Shown in pieces: positions 48,693 to 61,918 of a stretch of DNA of 64,000 bases (positions are counted from its first letter, which is position 1; each line of letters begins with the position of its first letter). A program made the translations under genes and the position numbers. The stretch spans positions 47,452,685 through 47,516,684 of the forward strand of contig CM039462.1 in NCBI GenBank assembly GCA_022414725.1. Reading direction: 5' to 3'. The notes below the pieces were generated by a model, which searched no databases, had not been told where the DNA came from, and saw only the letters and a program-made list of their open reading frames with translations. Source of the stretch: Microglena sp. YARC. Its lineage: Eukaryota > Chlorophyta > Chlorophyceae > Chlamydomonadales > Chlamydomonadaceae.

Positions 48693-48793
48693 AAATTGAA
48701 ATTGAAATTGTTACATCCGTGTAGAACCGTTACTCACAGGACGTGAAGTTAAGGACACCATAGCGTAAGCCGGAGCTAGCTATAGTCACCGTA
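48693..48793. repeat. Inverted partner of 43107-43206
   Basis: See 43107-43206. It lies about 230 bp from the 3' end of the LINE coding region. Confidence 0.92.
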
Positions 48794-49022
48794 GGACCAT
48801 CTCAGTAAAAAGAATTACCACCGATGCCTGAACAACAGGCACCGTAGCCCCATCATGCCAGTGCAGCTTAATACGGGGGTTTTTCACCCCGGTTGGGAAG
48901 CACCGGCACAATACAGCTGGTAAGACAAAACCTGAGAGGGGGGACGGTCTGTGTGCTAGTCCCCGGGTATCGACCCGAGGTGTTTTTCCATAAAGCGTCT
49001 GCACTGTAAAATACTCTGGAAA

Positions 49023-50430
49023 CTAGTAATGGTGTGAGAGTGGACTGTGTCCGCCAGTTTGAGGGCACAGGATCTCTGAAGTCCAAGAGTGGTCATAGAA
49101 GTCAAAAAAAGAGGTAGGAATAGTACCAGTTGTACCAACGGTAATAACTTCATAGTGAACAAGGTATCCAGCCGATCGAAGGCCATTGACTAATTCAACA
49201 TGTTGGGCATGTTTAGTAATAAACTTAGTAGCGTGATTAGTATCAGAGCAGTATCCAAGCTCAAGAACCCAGAGTTCTTTATCAGACATGCAGGTAGGAG
49301 AGTCTATGTCAGGTAGGACAGCAAGATCAGGTCTCATCCTCTTCCAATCCGCTACAGTAATAGTGGAGGGGCGTAACCAGTCAGGGAGACGTTTGCCCGG
49401 GACCCCCTTGGGGAGGTCCTCTTCCTTGCCAGCGTCCATGATCATTCTGCGAGATCCCAGGGCTCCTGTGCAAATGGCCTTGTGGATGAGTTGCACTGCG
49501 GCGTCATGTCTCTTAATGTAGAGCCCCTTGAAAGTCCGGTGTGTGCAACCCGCCAGGATGTGGCCCGCTCCGTCCTCACAGGTGTGGCAGATGGGGCATA
49601 GGGAGTTCGTGGGTGGGTGAGTGCTGGTAATATAAGGGAGTTTCCAGCGGAATGCAAGTTTACGGTTCCACAGTCTACCCCAGCGGGCTTTAAGGATGTG
49701 GAATTTAGTTTTATGCTGGATAAGGGTTGAGGTCCAAAATTTGTTACTTGCTTGAGGAAGTTGGTGGGGGGTGTTTTCAGCCCAGGTGGTTGCATAAATC
49801 CCTTTAAGGGGGTGTTGACCAAGGTGGCAGCTAGTGGGTAGGTTAGAGGTGATACCTTGTGTAAGGTTAGGTGCTAAAATTCTAGGGGGATATCTCCCAT
49901 GGGTGTACGAGGAGGTTGAACTGTAGGCCAGTAAACATTGTGGCGGGGGATTTCCCCAGTGTTATCAGTAAAATTAGTTGAGGTAGGGTGCTCAGCTGCC
50001 TTGCGTGCCAGAGTGTCTGCTCTGTCATTTCCAAGGATACCTGTGTGGGAACGGACTTTACAAAGGGTGGTGTGTGAGCCATGCAGGATGCGTTGAATGA
50101 GGTGTTTTTGAATTGATTGCAGTAATTCAGTATGAATGGAACGGGTTGTTGTGGTGGGGTCATGAATCATTTTTTAATCAGTTGAAGAGAGCAGAGGCTG
50201 TCTGTATGAAGGGTAAGAGATTTGTCATAGTCAATGTTGAGAAGGGCTTGGTGGATGGCTACCAGTTCTGCCCGGTTGTTAGTTTTGGTGGCCCCTATTC
50301 CCCAGGGTTGATGGTGTAGCTTTGTCCTGCAGCCGGGACATATACTGCAGCACCTATTTTGCTAGGATGCCTGGTTTACCTTTTATTAGGCTACCATCTG
50401 TGTAGACCTGGAGGCCAGAGGAGGGGGTAG
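49023..50430 (-). pseudogene. LINE RNase H, zinc knuckle and C-terminal domain
   Basis: RNase H catalytic positions are all visible: VYTDGSLIKG near 50400, NRAELVAIHQALL near 50265, HTDSLCSLQLI near 50190, and KVRSHTGILGNDRADTLARK near 50040. A frame change at an A-run near 50172 separates the last two. A zinc knuckle CPICHTCEDGAGHILAGC follows, then IKRHDAAVQLIHKAICTGAL, DAGKEEDLPKGV and RPDLAVLPDIDS, ending TVGTTGTIPTSFFDFYD. This C-terminal region after RNase H is recurrent in algal LINEs as far as I know; its function is unknown. Confidence 0.85.
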
Positions 50431-52690
50431 CAAGGTAAAAACAGGGGTGGGTAATGGTAAGAGGAGAGGGGGGAGGGTGTTGGTGGAGTATAGGTTGCCA
50501 GGGATTTTTGGCAAGAGATTTAAGTTTCCGAGGGTAGGTGATGACAATATCAGTGAAAGTAAGGGTGGAAGGTGTGTGATAGTAGAGGGCTCCAGGATGA
50601 GGAGAGGCTTTGCATGTAGTATGTCCATTGGTCAATAAAGTCTGGAGTTTAGGAAAGTAAGTCTCTTGGCTGTGAGGGTTGCATATAAGGATGAGGTGTA
50701 ATTTTTGAGTGGAGGGTGGGGTGTGAGATTTGCTGCCAAGCCATATTTCAGAGGTAGTATAAAATTCAGACAGTGGTCTAGAGTCAATGTAGTGGATCCA
50801 GGAGTGGTGGAGGAGAGTTTTGTAAGGGGCAGCAAGGTCATCAGGGAGGAGCATCAGGGTGCAGGTAGGGCTGAGAGTATTTTCAGCATGGTCAGCACTG
50901 GCTAGAGCCCACCTTAGAGCTTGGTGTGCTTGTGTGGTGGAATTGGGAATGTCCACCAGTGAGCCCCCAGTCCAGATGGTAAGAAAGGGGTCTTGGTTGG
51001 AGCCAAAGAGCTGGTCAGCAGGGCTGGTAGAAGAGAAGCTGGTGAGGCTTTGGTCGTAGCTAAGAGGATTGGAGGTACGATGGTGAGTAATGCCCAGGGC
51101 AGCTGCTGCTTGTAGAGGAAGGGAGACAGAATGTTAGTGGCAGCAGGAGCAGCTCTGTATCTGGTGAAGAGGGCAGCTAGGTCAGTGTGGTATGTTCCTC
51201 CTTGGTCAGTTGGTTCCATTTGGTTGGGTAGTGATTTTTAAAGTGGTCATAGTTTTGTTTAAGAGAGGTGAGCCTGTCGTTGGGAATGTGCCCAAGACAG
51301 TGACCTGTGGGGTTATAAAGATATGAAACGTTGGTATGTGTGTGTGTGGATTGGCAATCCAGAGTAGTGAGGATGCCTGTTTGTATAATGTAGGCTGAGG
51401 GTGGTTGAATGTCCCAGTCTGGGTGTCTGTCGTGTGTGTCAATTTTCAGAAGTTTGTGAACAAGGTTGTGGTTGTCAGCATTAAATCCTGGGGGGTGGCC
51501 CATTGGCCTTGTTGCTGGAGGTTAGTGAGGTGGGTGTCCTTCCTGGGATTGAGGTATGTGGTTATCGGAGGAGTGGTTTTAAAGGTGTGGGTTAATTGGT
51601 CATATGTTGGTTGTCCTACCAGTTCAACAAGGTGAGCCGCATGGTGAGATTGAGGCTTCCAGTGTATGGTGGAGGTAGTGGGGTGAGAGGTGTGCAATGG
51701 TGGATGCTGTATCCCATGCGTGTGTAGGAGTTGATATGGTCGTTGTGCATGATGGTTGGGGCCCATTGGACGTGGACAACGGTGGTGGTGGCAAGTTTGT
51801 CGTCGTTGTAAGAGCGCTTGCCCCGCCAGCTCGTAATGTGCAGGGCTCTGTACTGAGATCCGTAAGTAAGGTGAAGCAGGCGCGCCGGTGGTGCAGGTGC
51901 GCTGCTGGCTGGAATGTCATGGGCTCGCGGATCCTGTCAGGGTGCGAGGTGGAGGTTATTTTATATGCGCGGTAGAATTTGGAGGAGGAGGAGTGTCGGA
52001 TCCAGGATTTGCACAAGTAGTGGCGCGCTGACCAGGTGGCGTCACTGTTGGGGCAGCCCCATGCTTGGTGCGCGTGACTGCCTGCGATCTGCGTGGGCCA
52101 CGCCCACCATTGGTTTCCTTCCAGGTCCCCAGTGGGGTCCGCCTCGTAGTCTGCATCAGTAACGGAGGCGTGAGGTTGGTAGCGCTGGGTAAGTGGGGTG
52201 GAGGATTCGATAGGAGCAGGAAATTTAACGTTGTCTGTCGTGTTCTGCGAAATTGCGTAGCCAGGCGCAAGTTGCCTGTGGGAGAGGGGGAGTGGGTCAG
52301 AGTGAGTTGGAGGAGTGACGGTTTGGAAGGAGGAGAGGTGTGCGGTGAGGCGGTTCAGGAATCGTTTGTGGTATTTAGTAATTTTGTGTGAAGTAATAAG
52401 AGAGAGGTCTGTAGTGCTGATAAGATGAGTTCCCATGGGGGTGACCAGGTCGTGGTATGAGTAGATGTCCAGGTCGTGAAAAGGAGTCATTAGTGAGACA
52501 GGGATTGCCTGTGGTGGAAGAGGGAGAGAGTGTATGTTAAGTTTGTCAAGGAGTTCTGTGTCATTCCAAGAAATTATTATGTCAGATTTTTTAATAATTT
52601 CCAGCTGGCGGGCTAGGGACATATATTTAAGTTACTTGCTGGAGAGAGAGAGAGGATCTAGAGTGGTCATGGTGGAGGTTGATTTGTCAA
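50430..52690 (-). pseudogene. LINE RT-RNase H connection region
   Basis: Long partly overlapping open stretches (for example 51624-52622, 332 codons) carry no motif I recognise with certainty. Their position between RT and RNase H and continuous minus-strand coding bias place them in the LINE polyprotein. Frame changes lie near 51480, 51200 and 50930. Confidence 0.65.
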
Positions 52691-54270
52691 GAAGAGCCCT
52701 GGTGAGAATTCCCAGGTGACCTTGGTCGTTCATTGGACTGGGTGAGGGCTGTTGCAGTAATCTGAGTATATTCAGTGAGTAGAGAAGGCACCCCTAGTCC
52801 TGCCTCTGTTTTAGGGAGGTGGAGTGCTCTTGTCGGAAAGGATCTAGGAAGGGAGCAGCAGAGTTTAACTGTTTTTAATACTGCTCTGTCAATGACATGA
52901 ATGTCGGTTAGTGAGAAGGGAGCTACTATCATGGGGTATTTAATAGCTGCTCTGACACATTGTGAGATTATTCGTAGACATTGGGTGGGGGTTGCCTATT
53001 TTTAGCTTTAGTGAGGATACTCAAGCCTTTGTTGTGGATGGTTTCAATAGTAGAGTGAAGTTGAGTTTTCCAATTTAAGGTGAGTGAGATGTGGACCCCA
53101 GGTATTTATAGGCTTGGTCTGGCGGCTGGTAGGTAGCATAGGAATTACCTAGAGGAATTTTTTCTAGCCTTTGTTTGAGTGTGTTGTTGTGAGTAGGTTG
53201 TGAGGGGTGTGATTTGTGGAGTATGCCACAACCACACATTTAGTGGCGTTAAGGGGAATGCCCGACCAGATACTAAAAGTTTGAACTTTACCACATTGGC
53301 ATGCGAAGGTCCTCTGAGCTGCCGGTTAGGACGGCAGTGTCATCAGCATTACCCAAGCTGCTAGTGTGGTTTTCATCTGCTGTTGTGAGAGGGTAGGGAT
53401 GCTGCTCTGTATCCTCGTCCTCCAGAACGGAGCCATCTGTGTAGGGGTTCTAGAAAAATAATGAAGAGTAAGGGGGAGAGAGTTGTCCCCCTGGATAGTG
53501 CCCCTAGTGATGGGGATAGGGAGCCAGATGTATTGTTAAGGAGGATATGTGTAGTAGAGTTTGTGTAAATTCTTTAATTGTATCTATAGTATCATGGGTA
53601 TAACCCAAGCTGTGCATAATGCAGAGGAAGTTTTGGTGATCAATTCATGTTGAAGGCAGAGCTAAAGTCAAAGTAGGCAGCATAAAGGTCCTGGTGGAAG
53701 AGGGCAGCATCCTCACATGTTTTGTGGAGTAGGGTCAGGAGTTGTCTATAGGTACTTTTGTCTTTTCTGAAACCCTCTTGGCAGGCACTTAGAATGTGAT
53801 TGGTTTCAGAGTAGGCTGGTAGTAATAGTGTTGGTAACAAGAGAGGTCCAGAGTTGGGCTAAAGCATTGTTTAAGGCCTATTGGCCTGTAATTCTTGGGG
53901 TAAGCAAGGATCTGATTTTTTGTAGAGACCATATGACTTGTTGGGAGATTTTTCCAGCAGTCTGGTGTTTCTCCCAGGATCCATACTAGCTGCATGAGTT
54001 TGTGTATGGTGAGGTGCATTTCCTGTGGAGGCACATAAGTAGTTCATTAAGGTATGCCGTCTGGGCCTCTGTGGCTTTTGTTAGTGGAGAGTTTCCTGAT
54101 GCAGTCATCATAGGTGTTGAGAGGAGAGATAGGTGTAAGGGGAGCAGTGGTTTTGTATGGAATTGGCTGGAGTTTCAAGGTGGTATTTGTCTGTGTGTGT
54201 TTCCCATGGAGGGGAGTGGCATGTCGGGTATAATCATCTAAGATGCGGTGTGTGGGAGGTGACATAAGTT
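52690..54270 (-). pseudogene. LINE reverse transcriptase, frameshifted
   Basis: Motifs in order: KSHRGPDGIP (54047), PKNYRPIGL (about 53885), QEGFRKDKSTYRQL (about 53765) and YAAYFDFSSAFN (about 53650, first catalytic Asp). The box A-D-D-T-A-V-L-T at about 53335-53355 follows, where the residue before ADD is Asn rather than the usual Tyr or Phe. RALHLPKTEAGLGVPSLL (about 52790) is the thumb. At least four frame changes separate these blocks. Confidence 0.85.
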
Positions 54271-54989
54271 TACGCCATGTGTTTGGTCAAAACTTCCGGA
54301 GACCCTGGTACTGGTGCTAAGTGTGTTCGAGGATGCGTCCAGAAGGGCAGTGGTGTGTGTGTGTAGTTTTTAGGAGAGAAAAATATACCTGTGAGTTCGT
54401 CGTGCTTCTGTGCTGAGAGGCGGCGTCTGAATTTCTTGATGGAGGCAGTCTGCTCTCTCCTCTTTGAGTGCTGCCTGCATGTGACTAGTTCTGTAATACT
54501 TTGTTGAATATCAGCAGTTAGAGAGAGGGCAGTAGTCAGGGAGGAGTAGGTTTTGTAGGTGTTGTTGTATTTTGATTTTAGTGGTAGGTGAGTATGTACC
54601 TGCCGTATGAGGTGTGCTTTGGAGCTCCATGTTATTGCTGTTGGTCAAGGTGAGTGGAGGCTGTTCGAAGTGCTTTAATGTGTTTTAATATTGCGTAGTT
54701 AAGACGTCTGTAAGTTTTAGCAGTTTGTCTGGGCAAAAAAATGCCTGGATTGTGCTTATAGACTTTAATGGGGCAGATGTCAGTCATGATGGAAAGAGCT
54801 TGGTGTAAAGTGATCATGAGATGATCTGCCATGCTGTTAAGATTTTCTGGCATGGTGGCTGTGAGTTCTTGTCTAATAGATTGGATTTGTGCAGATGTAT
54901 ATTCTTCCAGTAAAAGATTGTTTTATCTGTCTCCCAGTAAAGTTGTGCTTTATAGTCCAGGCTTTATTTATGTTGATGTGGCTGCCTTG

Positions 54990-55500
54990 TGTTGAAATTG
55001 ATGGAGAGAAAATTTATTTGAGATAGCCCCTTTGGCTTTGCCCATTGTCCTGTTTGCTTGAGAGGAGTTGCAGTTGGGGTGTTGGATTGTGAGCGTGTGT
55101 GGTCCAGGTTGGGAGGTGGAAAAGAGAGAGGAGGTAATTTGTTTGTTTCCTCAGGTTCAGTCTGGTGTCAAGTGTGTCTCCATTTGGGTGTGTGGTTTCT
55201 GTCACCATTGGTTTGCAGGTGGAGGGTTGATGAGAATGATGTCATTCTATCCTGCTGCTGTAGGAGGTGTTGTCTGAATAAAGTATGGGGACGTGGAGAT
55301 GGTTGGATGTGGATTGAATATTTATTAAGATGCTGGTAGTGAGGAGCTGGTCCTCCAGATTGATTGGATGTGTTGCTTCTATCAGTGAAGGTAGTAAGCT
55401 GCATTCCAGTCTCCCCCTGCAATATAGTGGTGAGAGGGGTTCTTGGGTATGATGTTTAGTGGATGGTGTTCAAGATTGCGCGGCTCTTTGGCAGGAATCA
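54990..55500 (-). pseudogene. LINE endonuclease remnant
   Basis: GGDWNA near 55401-55415 corresponds to the GDFN motif of APE-type LINE endonucleases. NIIPKNPSHHYIA precedes it. Downstream are SNQSGGPAPHYQHLNKYSIH and an HTPKWRHT region. The SRID/DH catalytic end is not clearly preserved. Confidence 0.55.
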
Positions 55501-58500
55501 TTGCAGGGCATGTAGGGACACCTAGGATGTGAGTGATTGTTTTAATAAGTTTGATGAGTGAGGTGACAGGCTTTATGTCAGTAGGGATTTCATGTTTAAT
55601 AGGTGTGCAGTAAGAGTCTTTTTAAATAAGTTTGTTGTTTGATGACTTCCAGCTGAAGCGGGTAACAATGTTTGTCTGCATTGGTAGCTTTGCTTAAATT
55701 TGTTTTGCTGCTTGTGATGAAAGTGGTAGTCAGAGAGGTTCTTGTTTGATCATATTAATTATGGCCTGGTATTTGGTTGAGGTGAGTTTTGTTTTCGTGA
55801 GAATAGCCAATGTCTGGGCTCATTAGTTCGAATTATTGGTCATAGAGTGTTTTCCCAGGATTTGAGAAAATGCCTCTGCAGGTTGGAGGTGATAATGTTA
55901 GTTGAGGATAGAGTGCAGTTTGGCTGTTGGTTGGAAACAGGATATGAAGTAGCTTATGAGTTTAAATTTTAATTCTTTTCGTTGGAAGGGGTTTTGGTGT
56001 TGGGTGAGTCTGGAAGGAGCAGGTTTCTTGGTAAGGAGTTCTGCCCCCAAAAAAAATTCTGGGCCATTTGGCGAAAAAAACTTAGTTGAAGTCAAGGGAA
56101 GGACAAAAACTTTGCTAAGGTTTTGTAGGAAGAGGGTTTTGCTGTCTGTGCACGGTGTGTTGCCAGGGTTGTTTTGAGGGCGTTTGGTAGTTAAAATTTT
56201 ATTTTTCTTTGGTAGTGGAAGGATGTTTTTTTTTTTGGGGTTTTTGTCTGGGAGGGTTTTTTTCCTTCCATCGGGTTTTCAGAAGGGGGGACTAAAAGTA
56301 AAATAAAAGTTTTCTTGTGGGGTCTTTTTTTTTTTGGATTTTTTTAAAAAAGGAGGGAATCTATGGATCCGTTCTTGATCTGATAGGGTGGAGTCCAGGA
56401 ATCAGAGAAAGTTAGATCTGAGGAGTTTCTGATCTGGTAAGGTTTGTGATCTTGTGAGTCTGCAGGCCATGGGGAAGATTATGTGGTCCATACTGGTGGG
56501 AGAGTCAGGAGCGGTGTGAGTGGGTGTGGTGTTACTAGTGGGAGATTTGTCCAACAAGTCTCCCTAGTAGTAGGTGTGCGATTTTGCTTATGTTTTTTGT
56601 TTTTCTGATTTTTTATGTTTTATTGTTATTTTTTTTTTTTTCTTTTTTTTGTTAGTGTTTTCTGAGAGAACAAGGAGAGGGTGATGCTTTGGTAAGAGGT
56701 AGATGTGCCTTGGAGTTTTATACAATCTGTGAGTGGAGAAGACTAGGGCGTTGTGTTCAGAGTTCATGTTCCCAGCCAACTTACCAATTTAATTGCTTCA
56801 CTCTCGTAGGCATGTCCATCTCACAGTTGTAGTGGAGGATAACCTTGTGCAGCTGGGGGAGCCGAGATAAAATTTGGCTGTTTAGTGTGCCAGGCATAAC
56901 TCCCTGCAGGAATAGGTTTCAGATGTGTCTTCAGATTGTTTGTGTAAGTAGGGGGAGGATGGGATTGGGAAGTATATGTTTGTGAGTTCCTGTGGCAGTG
57001 CAGAGAGCCTAAGTGAGATTTCCTGTTAGCCAGGTAATAGTTGACTAAGGGATGTGTAGTTCCGTTAGTTTGTTTGAAGTAGCAACGTTCTAGATCCCAC
57101 TCATGTATGAGTGTAGTTAAGTGAACGATGTGGTTCGTTCGAGGGTTTATGAGAACTTGTAAGGACCTCCATTAATCGGTAGAAGTTCAAAGAGGATTGG
57201 TAATCCACTCCGAGGTAGGCCGTATATACGAATGAACATATGACAAGGTAGACAGTCTATTTGGGATGTCCAAGTAATAGACATAGAGCTGCTTTACAGG
57301 AGATGGGAAAAGAAAGTCTGAGAAGTAGAGATTCCTACCTCCCCTAGGCGCTAGTAGATCGCCAGGGTATGAATGAATCGAGGTCTAATGTCCTGCGTAC
57401 AGGATTTTCTATTAGGTATCACAGCTATAAGGATGTAAGCCAGAATTCTGCTTTTGCAAGAGTGTTTGCAGAAAGAAGGAAGCTGTTCAGATTGACTTAT
57501 CAATAGTGAGTGTACTCTGTACTGGATGTCAATAGCTTAGGTAGCAGCCCTGATGGTCCAACCAGATAGCCACAATAAGGAGAGGGACAAATCAGAAGAG
57601 TGCTATAGGAAGTCTTGACTAAGAGGCAGGGGATGCTAGGACACCAGTTGTCCAAGGTTGATTGTGAACGTTGTTGTGAGCATGAAGGACTTGCAGCTTG
57701 TATAGTTGGTTAATTGTTTTTGGCGGAAGGACAATGCGAGTGAGGGGCACATGGGGGACTTGGACGACGACGGCATGAAGAGAAAAGGCTGTGTTAGATC
57801 GTTATCAAGCACAGATGATCGCTACGAGGCCAGCAATCGGAGACTTGCACTCGCACGCCATGTGAGTGCTGGTATTATCGACGCAGAGAGCAAACGACAA
57901 ATAGCCACGAGGGGCATATCGGGACTGTGCACCCAGCGCAAAAAGCCAGCAAGGAGGCGTATTAGGAAGTAGCACTGTGGGGCAGCTTAGGGGAGTTATG
58001 GGAGCGTTTCCGGACAGATGGCAAGCATGGGGTGTATTGTTCGAAGATGTTATATGCGAAGTATTGATAAGGTAATGCGGGTGGTAGTCAGGGGAAACGA
58101 GAGTATGCGGCGGTGCTGAGTAGGAAATCGAGGAAGCGAGAGCGGGATTGAGCAAGACGGTTGCTCGACTTCCGATACAGCGGCGCGAGTTCGACTTTCC
58201 TACTCGAATCACTTACACATCTTGTACATGGCACCAAGCTGCTTTATGTGAGCTGCCCATAATATAGAATAATCTGACCTGCGAGGAACTGCTGGTAGGA
58301 TGATAAGTCAACCTAACAGACAGTGAGCGAAGAATAAAAACATAAAGGAGTGACCGAGGATGAGGCTGTAGATGAACGCGGCGGCTAAAAGATCTCACAG
58401 GCAGATATGACGAGAAGAACAGGGCATATAGTGACGCAAGGTGAATGGGCAGAGATATCGTAAGGTAAGGAGATTATTCGATTCTGTTTGCCTATGTACT

Positions 58501-60918
58501 CCCGGGATATTTTTTTGATATGAGGATACAAGGGTGATGGATGATCAATATTTTAGATCTTTAGCAGAAATTGAGATGTCAGAGAAAGAGAAATAGAGAG
58601 GTCCTAGATCGAATTAATGGAGCAATCTTTGCGTCTCTGCCACGTGTAGAAGCGGACCTGTAGGATTTGTTAGTCCACGGTTGATGCTCTGAAGTGATGA
58701 AGGCATATTACTATAAAATTTTGGGTGACGTATTGTCCACTTTCGGCAGAAGATTATTGCGTACTTTATGAGAGATAAGACTCTCGTAGAGAAGACGAGG
58801 AGCAGTAGAGCAAATCAGCAAGAGAACATGCGTTGGGGGCTTCGCAATTCCTAACCTCTACTGCGGCAATCTTGGCTCTATTGACTTCTCACGAGTGCTC
58901 TCTATTAGCCCGGAAATGCGGAGTGACTTTGGTACGCCGGGCCAGTTTGTTATGTGATCCTTGGGGGAGAGGCGGTTAGAGATTCGGCACAAATCTGGTA
59001 ATTGATGTGACATCTCAATCAGAAGACAGTGGCGAATTGTATGGACATGAATGCATCTGCAAATCCTAGCGTCGTCGCGCATCCGATGTCCAGTCTACGC
59101 GCATTATGCCGATGGAGAAGTAGCTGCCTACGAAATGTCCTCGAAAAGTGCCTGATCAGGAATTAAAAATTAAAGTTTATAGGATGGCCGTTCACTAACC
59201 TTAGTGTGGCCACTGCATATGACGCACATATGAACGTTAATCATACCAATTAAGATATTTAATCGCAACTATATGATAGCGATTGTAAATTGAAGCACTG
59301 AATATATCTATAATTCGAAACGCCTGAATAGCTCCAAGCGCACGAATCCCTGAAGTTAATCTATTTCAGCAAGACTGGAAATTAAGCCTATTTTCATTCT
59401 ACGCCCTTACAATGGAGCCGAATTCATTAAACGGCAAGAAGGATTTAAAACCATCGATAGGCAGACAGTACGAAATTGGTACACTGAACCGTGAAACATT
59501 AATTAGAATAGAAGGTGAGCCATCAATAGGCAGACAGAGTGAAAACGTGATCAATAGAATAGAGGTGACAACAAGTTAAATATAGAAGCTGACAGTGGAA
59601 ACACATTAAATAGCACGTCGACGAGACCCATCTAGTGTCGTATTGTTCAGTCCGATGGGTAGCAGCAATATAACAGCGGCATCATAGAGGGACTTGCGGC
59701 CAAAGACAGGAGTCTATAGGAAAGGGCTTAACAAGAAAAAAAAGTACTAGGAGAACTGCCAACCCTAAACAATCGTATTACCGAACAGGGGGGCTGAGTT
59801 CGTGCTACAGTGTATTTAATTATACCAATGATTTTTCAAATCATCAGTCAAGTCCAGCTGGGATGAGTACTAAATTGAATCTGTGCCAGTTAGGTGTAAA
59901 TCGAATTTATTACTACTATAATTGAATAAGTTACATTTCATACCCTGTACAAAAAGGGCAATACAGTAACTTCCATAAGCACGCAACAGCGTTCATACGT
60001 AAAGACGTATTTTATCCACCAACAATTCAGGTATTCAATTACGTTACATCTCTTCTCAAAACAATTTTTATCATATACAAACTCAGCGATTAAAAGACAA
60101 GAAACAGAATTAATTGAAAATTCAATCTTCGACGTACTCATCTACCGTCACAACAAGCAATCTATAGGTGCAGACGCTAGAGCAGTACACATCGCTAGTC
60201 ACAGACGAGTGACCATTGCAATGGTCTCACCTTAGAATCGTTGAGTATTTAAAACACTCACCGATATCGAGCCATAATTGAAAAGACCTAAATAAGCCAT
60301 GAGGTTGCCTTAATCGACCCTGTCAGCCTAATTTAAGCCTTTACTTGCCTCTTCATCTGACCCTCTATCTAATGGACTTGAATGTGGCCCTTACATTGAG
60401 CCCCTTAGCGAGCTTAATCAGACCTTACATTGAACTCATTTTAGCGGTTGAAATTGAGAACTGATTGAACTGATGATACTCTTAATTGGCTAGCAACGTG
60501 GTATAAGGCCCTAATTTAACTAATTGTGCTAAACAATTTGAACCCTGCAATGCTACTGCAAGTTAGAAAGATCTATAATTGGCTGAATTTGTCAGAATTA
60601 CGCTGTAACGTCTTGTCATGTAAGTCGCAACACCTTCATACTTATTCGACGAAAAGATTGACGAGCGAACACGAGCAGCCAAATTGCTGGCTAGAGCCAT
60701 GTTCCCAAGATCAAGTCATTACCCTTACAACACTGACTGGCCCTGAATAATTATATTGTGCTTGGACAAAATCATCTAATTGCTTGCAATCCCTGGTACT
60801 TCGAGGAGTCGAAATATGTGTCGCGATGTGAAACATGAAGACAGAGACACATGAGGCAGAGAAACATGAGTACAGAGAAGCCGAGACAGAATAAGCATGA
60901 GAAGATAAACACGAGAAA
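55501..60918. other. No gene recognised; low sequence quality suspected
   Basis: Up to about 57 kb the sequence still looks like diverged LINE with many homopolymer runs (56045-56350, 56610-56650). From 57 to 60.9 kb I find no conserved motif. The exceptions are one dispersed GGGCTTAACAAGAAAAAAAA repeat (59690-59815), a GAGCAGCCAAATTGCTGGCT motif (60672), and a stretch resembling 48600-48700 (60300-60450). Frames are short throughout. Confidence 0.6.
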
Positions 60919-61918
60919 NNNNNNNNNNNNNNNNNNNNNNNNNNNNNNNNNNNNNNNNNNNNNNNNNNNNNNNNNNNNNNNNNNNNNNNNNNNNNNNNNN
61001 NNNNNNNNNNNNNNNNNNNNNNNNNNNNNNNNNNNNNNNNNNNNNNNNNNNNNNNNNNNNNNNNNNNNNNNNNNNNNNNNNNNNNNNNNNNNNNNNNNNN
61101 NNNNNNNNNNNNNNNNNNNNNNNNNNNNNNNNNNNNNNNNNNNNNNNNNNNNNNNNNNNNNNNNNNNNNNNNNNNNNNNNNNNNNNNNNNNNNNNNNNNN
61201 NNNNNNNNNNNNNNNNNNNNNNNNNNNNNNNNNNNNNNNNNNNNNNNNNNNNNNNNNNNNNNNNNNNNNNNNNNNNNNNNNNNNNNNNNNNNNNNNNNNN
61301 NNNNNNNNNNNNNNNNNNNNNNNNNNNNNNNNNNNNNNNNNNNNNNNNNNNNNNNNNNNNNNNNNNNNNNNNNNNNNNNNNNNNNNNNNNNNNNNNNNNN
61401 NNNNNNNNNNNNNNNNNNNNNNNNNNNNNNNNNNNNNNNNNNNNNNNNNNNNNNNNNNNNNNNNNNNNNNNNNNNNNNNNNNNNNNNNNNNNNNNNNNNN
61501 NNNNNNNNNNNNNNNNNNNNNNNNNNNNNNNNNNNNNNNNNNNNNNNNNNNNNNNNNNNNNNNNNNNNNNNNNNNNNNNNNNNNNNNNNNNNNNNNNNNN
61601 NNNNNNNNNNNNNNNNNNNNNNNNNNNNNNNNNNNNNNNNNNNNNNNNNNNNNNNNNNNNNNNNNNNNNNNNNNNNNNNNNNNNNNNNNNNNNNNNNNNN
61701 NNNNNNNNNNNNNNNNNNNNNNNNNNNNNNNNNNNNNNNNNNNNNNNNNNNNNNNNNNNNNNNNNNNNNNNNNNNNNNNNNNNNNNNNNNNNNNNNNNNN
61801 NNNNNNNNNNNNNNNNNNNNNNNNNNNNNNNNNNNNNNNNNNNNNNNNNNNNNNNNNNNNNNNNNNNNNNNNNNNNNNNNNNNNNNNNNNNNNNNNNNNN
61901 NNNNNNNNNNNNNNNNNN
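60919..61918. other. Assembly gap, 1,000 N
   Basis: Exactly 1,000 unknown bases, which suggests a scaffold gap of fixed nominal length. Confidence 0.99.

Larger units (their letters stand above)
49023..55500 (-). mobile_element. Decayed LINE with endonuclease, RT, RNase H and zinc-knuckle regions
   Basis: On the minus strand the order is an endonuclease remnant (GDWNA at about 55401-55415), the RT (54270-52690), a connection region (52622-50430), RNase H (50430-49985), a zinc knuckle (about 49600-49540) and a C-terminal domain (to the stop at 49023). Frameshifts interrupt it many times, especially above 52.7 kb, so I cannot tell decay from sequencing error. The 5' end is not definable; recognisable sequence fades above about 56 kb. 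A second copy of the 52.97-55.0 kb part is at 61919-64000. Confidence 0.85.

Noticed and set aside
51405..52391. Plus-strand frames over the LINE
   Set aside because: They are antisense to the longer minus-strand LINE frames and show no motif.
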